Shown here in pieces: positions 59,600-64,000 of a DNA stretch of 64,000 bases; position 1 is the stretch's first letter; each line of letters opens with the position of its first letter. Below the pieces are notes generated by a model. It searched no databases, was not told where the DNA came from, and saw only the letters and a program-made list of their open reading frames with translations. The stretch is taken from NCBI RefSeq assembly GCF_954871325.1, contig NC_088776.1, positions 1,681,985 through 1,745,984 of the forward strand, written 5' to 3'. The stretch comes from Gordionus sp. m RMFG-2023. Its lineage: Eukaryota > Nematomorpha > Gordioida > Chordodea > Parachordodidae. Position numbers and translations under genes: made by a program.

Positions 59600-60010
59600 T
59601 TTTTATTATATAAATTTTTAATTATTATATACTTATATTTATAATTATAAAAATATATAAAACTTTAGTTGAGGACAAGAAGAAGAATTTAAGTATATTC
59701 GTTACAATAATTTTCTGTTTCCAAATCGATAAAACAAAAATAGTTAAAAAATTTGGAATCTCGTTCTTAAATATTTTGCTTGGTTAAATTGAGTTTTTAA
59801 AAAATGCCTAAGACACAGGTAAATATTGTCAGGATACCAGTATCCTAATTTGAACAAAATAAAATATATCAGCGTTGCTTTAATATTTAGAGGGGTTTGG
59901 TCATAGAGGGTATATAATTTTTAATTAAAATTTTAGACCAAATTATCTAAACAAAGGGTAGTATTGAAGCTATAATTTTTTTTTAAAAAAAGGACAACAA
60001 ATTGTTCAGG
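59600..60010. repeat. Decayed copy of the 61.75-62.24 kb block
   Basis: TATAATTATAAAAATATA, GAAGAATTTAAGTATATTC, AATCGATAAAACAAAAAT and GGTTTGGTCATAGA align in order with 61780-62160. The coding-like stretch is interrupted here, so this is the dead copy. Confidence 0.6.
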
Positions 60011-60364
60011 CAGTTCCTAAACCCTAATTCATTAATCTGAATTTGTCATATTACGCTTTTGTCTTTAGCAAAATTTGACAATTGTGGGGGGGTTGTTATT
60101 TATGTCGTTCACCTGTTATTTTAGATTATAAAAGGTATTAACTATTTCAAGGTTGTGCAATTTTTGTAATAATATAACCAATTGTATAGTAAAAATATTT
60201 GATAAAAATTAACGCAAAAATTATGTCACGAAATTTTGACCGTTTTATGTTTTTATGTATTAAACAAGCAATTTCGAGAGTTCGAGAGTAAGTAGAAAAA
60301 AAGAGGCAAGAGTCTTCTATAAGTTTTCACATGTCTATACTAGGGAAAAAAATCTTAGCTATCA

Positions 60365-60369
60365 AGAAG

Positions 60370-60423
<54 letters not shown>

Positions 60424-60424
60424 C
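60365..60424. repeat. (GAAA)n microsatellite
   Basis: About 14 tandem GAAA units. Confidence 0.95.
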
Positions 60425-60709
60425 AGAGAAAGGATAGGGATTCATTGAAAAGATTTTAGATAATTAGATTACATACATTTTTTTATAGAGAAAACCCGAT
60501 GATGGAAGAACGTTTTTCTTGCAAAATACTTTTCTTTAATTTGTCAATAATTTGGCACCCTTGATAAATGTTCTTTCAGATTTTTGATATAAATATCCGT
60601 TTATTCAGTTCTGGTTTCTCTTAGAAATATTAAATACCATTCAGCAACTAGAGCAGGACAACATCAATTTTAGCAAAACACGAGATCTTTCGAGATACAG
60701 TTGAGAAGA

Positions 60710-61168
60710 TTATATTTTTTTATTTGATGATATAGAATAAACGTTTGTTTTATCAATTTTCTTGAAAAATGCAAAAAGATATCGTTCTAAAACTTCAAAC
60801 ATCCTATGATTCATTAAATTAAGTCTGTAAATTTTGGCAGCCAAGGTAACTATTTTATGAACACATGGATTAATATGAGCGATTCTAAACGCCAATAGCA
60901 TTTTTCCATTATCCAAATATGTTAATATTTGATTATTGATATTTGTGAATATAAAGATTATCACATTAGCAAATCTTTCTGTACAAGTGTTGGGCACTTC
61001 TACCATTCAATTTTCTCGTTTCCTAAGGTATCCTGCATCGAAATCGCTAAAGTTCTTTTAACTACAATTATAACATTTTTTCAATATAATTTATCACCCG
61101 ATGTTTTAAATTTTTATTTAAAAAAAATGATTTATTTGGAAGTTATAATTTCTAAAGATTACATTTAA
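60710..61168. other. Region with two opposing frames; possible FN3 half-domain exon
   Basis: Minus strand 60710-61006 is open for 98 codons (MVEVPNTCTERFANVIIF, then LLAFRIAHINPCVHKIVTL) with no recognised family. Plus strand 60929-61168 is open for 79 codons (FCTSVGHFYHSIFSFPKVSC, IEIAKVLL). The plus-strand DNA around CCTGCATCGAAATCGC resembles FN3 exon 2 near 44685 (GTTTCATCGTTGCATTGCC). The DNA 3' to it (61290 on) resembles the intron after that exon. I therefore favour a decayed or internal duplicate of the FN3 exon on the plus strand, with the minus frame being antisense. This is uncertain. Confidence 0.3.
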
Positions 61169-61725
61169 AAATTTAAAAATGGAAAATGATATTCTCCGCA
61201 ACTGACGACCTATACGATGGATTTTAAAACCTATAGTAATATCTTAAAATTTGCCTTAATATATTTTAATATCCATATATCAGTGATATAGCCATCATGT
61301 TTGGAATGCTTACCCTATAAATTTCAGACAATTTTGCCATTTAGAAAGCTTAATAAAATTTATATTAAATTTTTTAAATTTAATATATAAATTATAAATG
61401 GCTCAATAGTTATCTGCAAAAATTGTCTCTACAATTCTTAAGATAGTGATTCTAAGCAAGATAGAATATGTTTCTAATATTTCATTTTCCTTAGATTTGA
61501 AAAACCTTTAAAAATTTTAAAAAATAATTTATGCGATTTATATATCTTTTTATTATTTTTTTTAAATTATACTTATTATTCTAAAAACATAAAAATATGT
61601 AATGTACATTGTTTATAATTATACATAAATGTATATTGAATATACCATTCCAAACCAACATTTTATTTTTCAAATATATCTCAATCAATTATCAGATCAT
61701 ATGAACATATCTTATTCGAAATTTA

Positions 61726-61971
61726 TTGACAAACGTCCATAAATATCAATTACATATCAACAGATACAACACTTATATTTATAATTATAAAAATATACAA
61801 AACTTTAGTGAAGAACAAGAAGAAGAGGAGGATAAAGAAATTAAATTTAAGTATATTCATTTACGAAATTTTTTTTCTAAATTTATATTGCAAAAAGCGT
61901 TTCCCGAATCGATAAAACAAAAAATGGGTGAAAATTGGGAATCTCACTTATATCTCCTAGATAATTTTTAA
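61726..61971 (+). CDS. Acidic-start frame, unrecognised (81 codons)
   Basis: From a TTTAG acceptor-like site at 61810, the frame reads EEQEEEEDKEIKFKYIHLRN, FFSKFILQKAFPESIKQKM, then GENWESHLYLLDNF and a stop. It has a run of acidic residues followed by a mixed segment; no family is recognised. The portion before 61810 is A+T-rich and probably not coding. A decayed copy lies at 59600-60010. It could be a terminal exon of an unknown gene copied by duplication. Confidence 0.3.
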   Translation: MTNVHKYQLHINRYNTYIYNYKNIQNFSEEQEEEEDKEIKFKYIHLRNFFSKFILQKAFPESIKQKMGENWESHLYLLDNF

Positions 61972-62249
61972 AGCTATATCGAAAATAATATTAATAGATT
62001 CTAGGGATAGAAAACACTCTTGTTTATTAAAGTGAGTTTTTTTTAAAAAAATGCTTTAAATAATGGGTAAATTATTGTCAAGATATCAAGAATCTTAAAT
62101 TTGAATAGAATAAAATAAAATACATCTACGTTTATTGTAAATTTAGGGGGGTTGGTCATAGAAAGATATATGATTTTATATAAAAAATTTTAAACACAAA
62201 ATATCGAAACGAAAGGTATTAACTAGTTAGTATATACATTTAAAGATTA

Positions 62250-63363
62250 ATTGACAGTATATTATAGACATCTTATATTATTTCTAAAATTGGTAACCAG
62301 ATTCAAACATAAAATTAAAAAATGGAATACACGTCGCTTATAAAAATAATGCCAATACTAAAAGTTCGCTTTTAAATTTTGTAAAGAAACAAAAATTTCA
62401 GACATTACCTCTCCCAATTAGAGTGCGTCTTTGGGAATCATCTCGTTTTTAATTTTTTTGTTTTTTATATCTTTTAAAATAGAATAAATATGTTTAAAAT
62501 TTTATCAATGGCCTAAAATATGGTTTTATTCATTAATTTTGGAAATTTTTCAGGCATTTTTTTGAAATATAGAAAGAGCTCTCTGATGTTTTATAAATAG
62601 AAGTAGAACATTTTAAAGTAGTTTTGTCAATTTAAAATGAATGAAAGAAAATTTTAATATAGATTAATTGTATTAAAATTATCATGAAAATCTCTAAAGA
62701 AACAGATATCATTAATTTTCAAAAATCAGATTTTATCTGTAAGAATAGAAGATAAAATTTTTTTATTTATGAAGACTATATTTTTTCAAAAAATAAATAC
62801 TAATTTTATTAATAATTTATAAGAAGTTTTAACATTTTTAGTTATTTATATTTAGAGTTTGCGTATTTTTTTAATTAGACGAAGACAAGATATTAAAAAA
62901 CAAATAATTTTAATACATAATATTATTACATGGAGTAGAGGGTTATCCCCAACCCTTTCTATCATGTATATGTCTCTGAGTTGAGTAATGCGCTTCCTTA
63001 GAAAACCGTTAATAATGATTAAAAAACAATTTTATTTTTAAAAAAAGTATTAAAATATTGCAGAAATTTAATTTAGCATAAAATATCAGTTAATGAGGTT
63101 CTTGCAAACCCTGGAGTATTCTAAAATCATTTATTTAAAAGAATTTATAATTTTTTTATTTCAATGATAAATTTCTTAATTCTCGGAACAAGCCCGTTGC
63201 CATATAAATATTATCTAAACCTCGAGATGATTCCAAATGAATGCTAATCTGTGCCATCTTTTGCCGTAATCTAAAAAAATATTTGTATAACACTAATACC
63301 TATCATTTAGGGCTCTCGGATTTCCATTAATAAAAGAATTCTATATAATTTTTTTACATTCAG
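62250..63363 (+). other. A+T-rich intron, nothing recognised
   Basis: No frame or element is seen up to the CATTCAG acceptor of the next FN3 exon. Confidence 0.5.
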
Positions 63364-63830
63364 AGAAACTTTTGCTCGAGCGCAATAGAAAGTGCTGCAG
63401 AATGAGTAATGAATCGATTCACGGAATAAGAAACCTAAAACTCGTAGGATCGGATACCGTTAATAGTACTTCCACTTATGACTTAACGGTAAGATTTATG
63501 GTTCCCTTGTCACCCCTTCCTAATCATCCAATAGAAGGCTACTTTTATACATTGTACAAATACGCGAATGACGGAATCAACCATGGCGATACAGTTGAAA
63601 ATAATCAAATCTCATTAGTAGATGTTAATCAGGTTTTTTTAAAATTAAATTTCAAATTAACAATTAACTATTATTTAATGATAATTATATTATATATTAT
63701 TTTAATTAGATCAACTTAGAATTCCTTGTTAGAAATTTAGAGAAAAGCGTCAAATATTTCATAAATGTTTTCGTCATTTATCATGGTTTTGGGCCTAAAG
63801 GCGAGTTCGGTGCTAAGCAAACATTCAAAT
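63364..63830 (+). CDS. FN3 domain, two exons of the FN3-gene
   Basis: Exon 63364-63632 (phase 1 start) encodes ERNRKCCRMSNESIHGIRNL, then TSTYDLTVRFMVPLSPLPNH, PIEGYFYTLYKYAND and NQISLVDVNQ. The 77-bp phase-0 intron (63633-63709) leads to exon 63710-63830: INLEFLVRNLEKSVKYFIN, VFVIYHGFGPKGEFGAKQTF, ending in phase 1 at AAAT|GTATAT. The pattern I-x-G-Y, L...L..S..Y.I.V...., G.G..G.F is a fibronectin type III domain (adhesion or receptor ectodomain module). The CC just before the domain could end a Cys-rich module. Reading beyond 63830 meets a stop, supporting the donor. Confidence 0.75.
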
Positions 63831-63836
63831 GTATAT

Positions 63837-63960
63837 TTTATTATTCATGTTAATTTTATAATTTTTATATTTCAATACAAATTTAAAAGCATTTCATATT
63901 TTATTATTCATGTTAATTTTATAATTTTTATATTTCAAATACAAATTTAAAAGCATTTTA
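63837..63960. repeat. 62-bp tandem duplication
   Basis: TTTTATTATTCATGTTAATT through AATTTAAAAGCATTT occurs twice in succession with one base difference in length, inside the intron after the FN3 domain. Confidence 0.9.
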
Positions 63961-64000
63961 TTACCATATCTGTCTAAAAAAGACATGGTCTTTGGTGAAA

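Overview
This is a very A+T-rich eukaryotic window with few intact long reading frames. What is coding falls into three classes. The first is dispersed exons of two probable animal extracellular-protein genes on the + strand. One has a von Willebrand factor A (vWA) domain (about 20.9-28.5 kb, possibly ending in a membrane-anchor exon at 42.4 kb). The other has a signal-like N terminus and fibronectin type III (FN3) domains (44.3 kb to beyond 63.8 kb). The second class is transposable-element genes. The third is a dense mixture of non-autonomous repeats. Extracellular modules bounded by phase-1 introns, very short introns (mostly 39-52 bp in one gene) and metazoan-type elements (hAT, piggyBac, GIN/KRBA2-like integrase, Ty3/gypsy, APE-type LINE) suggest an animal, perhaps a reduced or parasitic one such as an orthonectid, dicyemid or myxozoan. 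The species is inference only; the sequence does not name it.

Layout. 1-2.24 kb: a terminal-inverted-repeat (TIR) element entering from the left edge. 2.34-5.09 kb: an uninterrupted LINE frame, 5'-truncated. 5.3-5.5 kb: a GC-rich unknown frame. 6.1-9.3 kb: miniature elements and tandem repeats. 9.3-10.0 kb: a repeat with a small conserved frame, repeated inverted near 29 kb. 10.57-11.43 kb: a ~171-bp tandem array. 11.98-16.03 kb: a 12-exon integrase gene on the minus strand, with two frameshifts, all introns in phase 1, and a chain of look-alike mini-exons. 16.4-18.1 kb: repeat complex, hAT fragment and hAT transposase remnant. 18.4-38.5 kb: a giant imperfect inverted repeat (arms about 4.8 and 5.7 kb, spacer about 9.6 kb). 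Its spacer holds vWA exons, a piggyBac relic and a hAT element with a perfect 8-bp target duplication. 38.5-43 kb: hAT and LINE fragments and a transmembrane exon. 44.3-44.7 kb: first FN3 exons. 45-62.3 kb: an apparently enormous intron filled with microsatellites, a 5-6 kb direct duplication, a Ty3/gypsy relic and miniature elements. 63.36-63.83 kb: another FN3 domain.

The host genes look stretched by transposon insertion: the catalogue of elements lies almost entirely inside their introns. Two observations deserve most attention. One is the integrase gene whose linker is encoded by repeated phase 1-1 mini-exons. The other is the giant inverted repeat, which carries a base-perfect antisense copy of a vWA exon while an exon farther out in the same arm has decayed.
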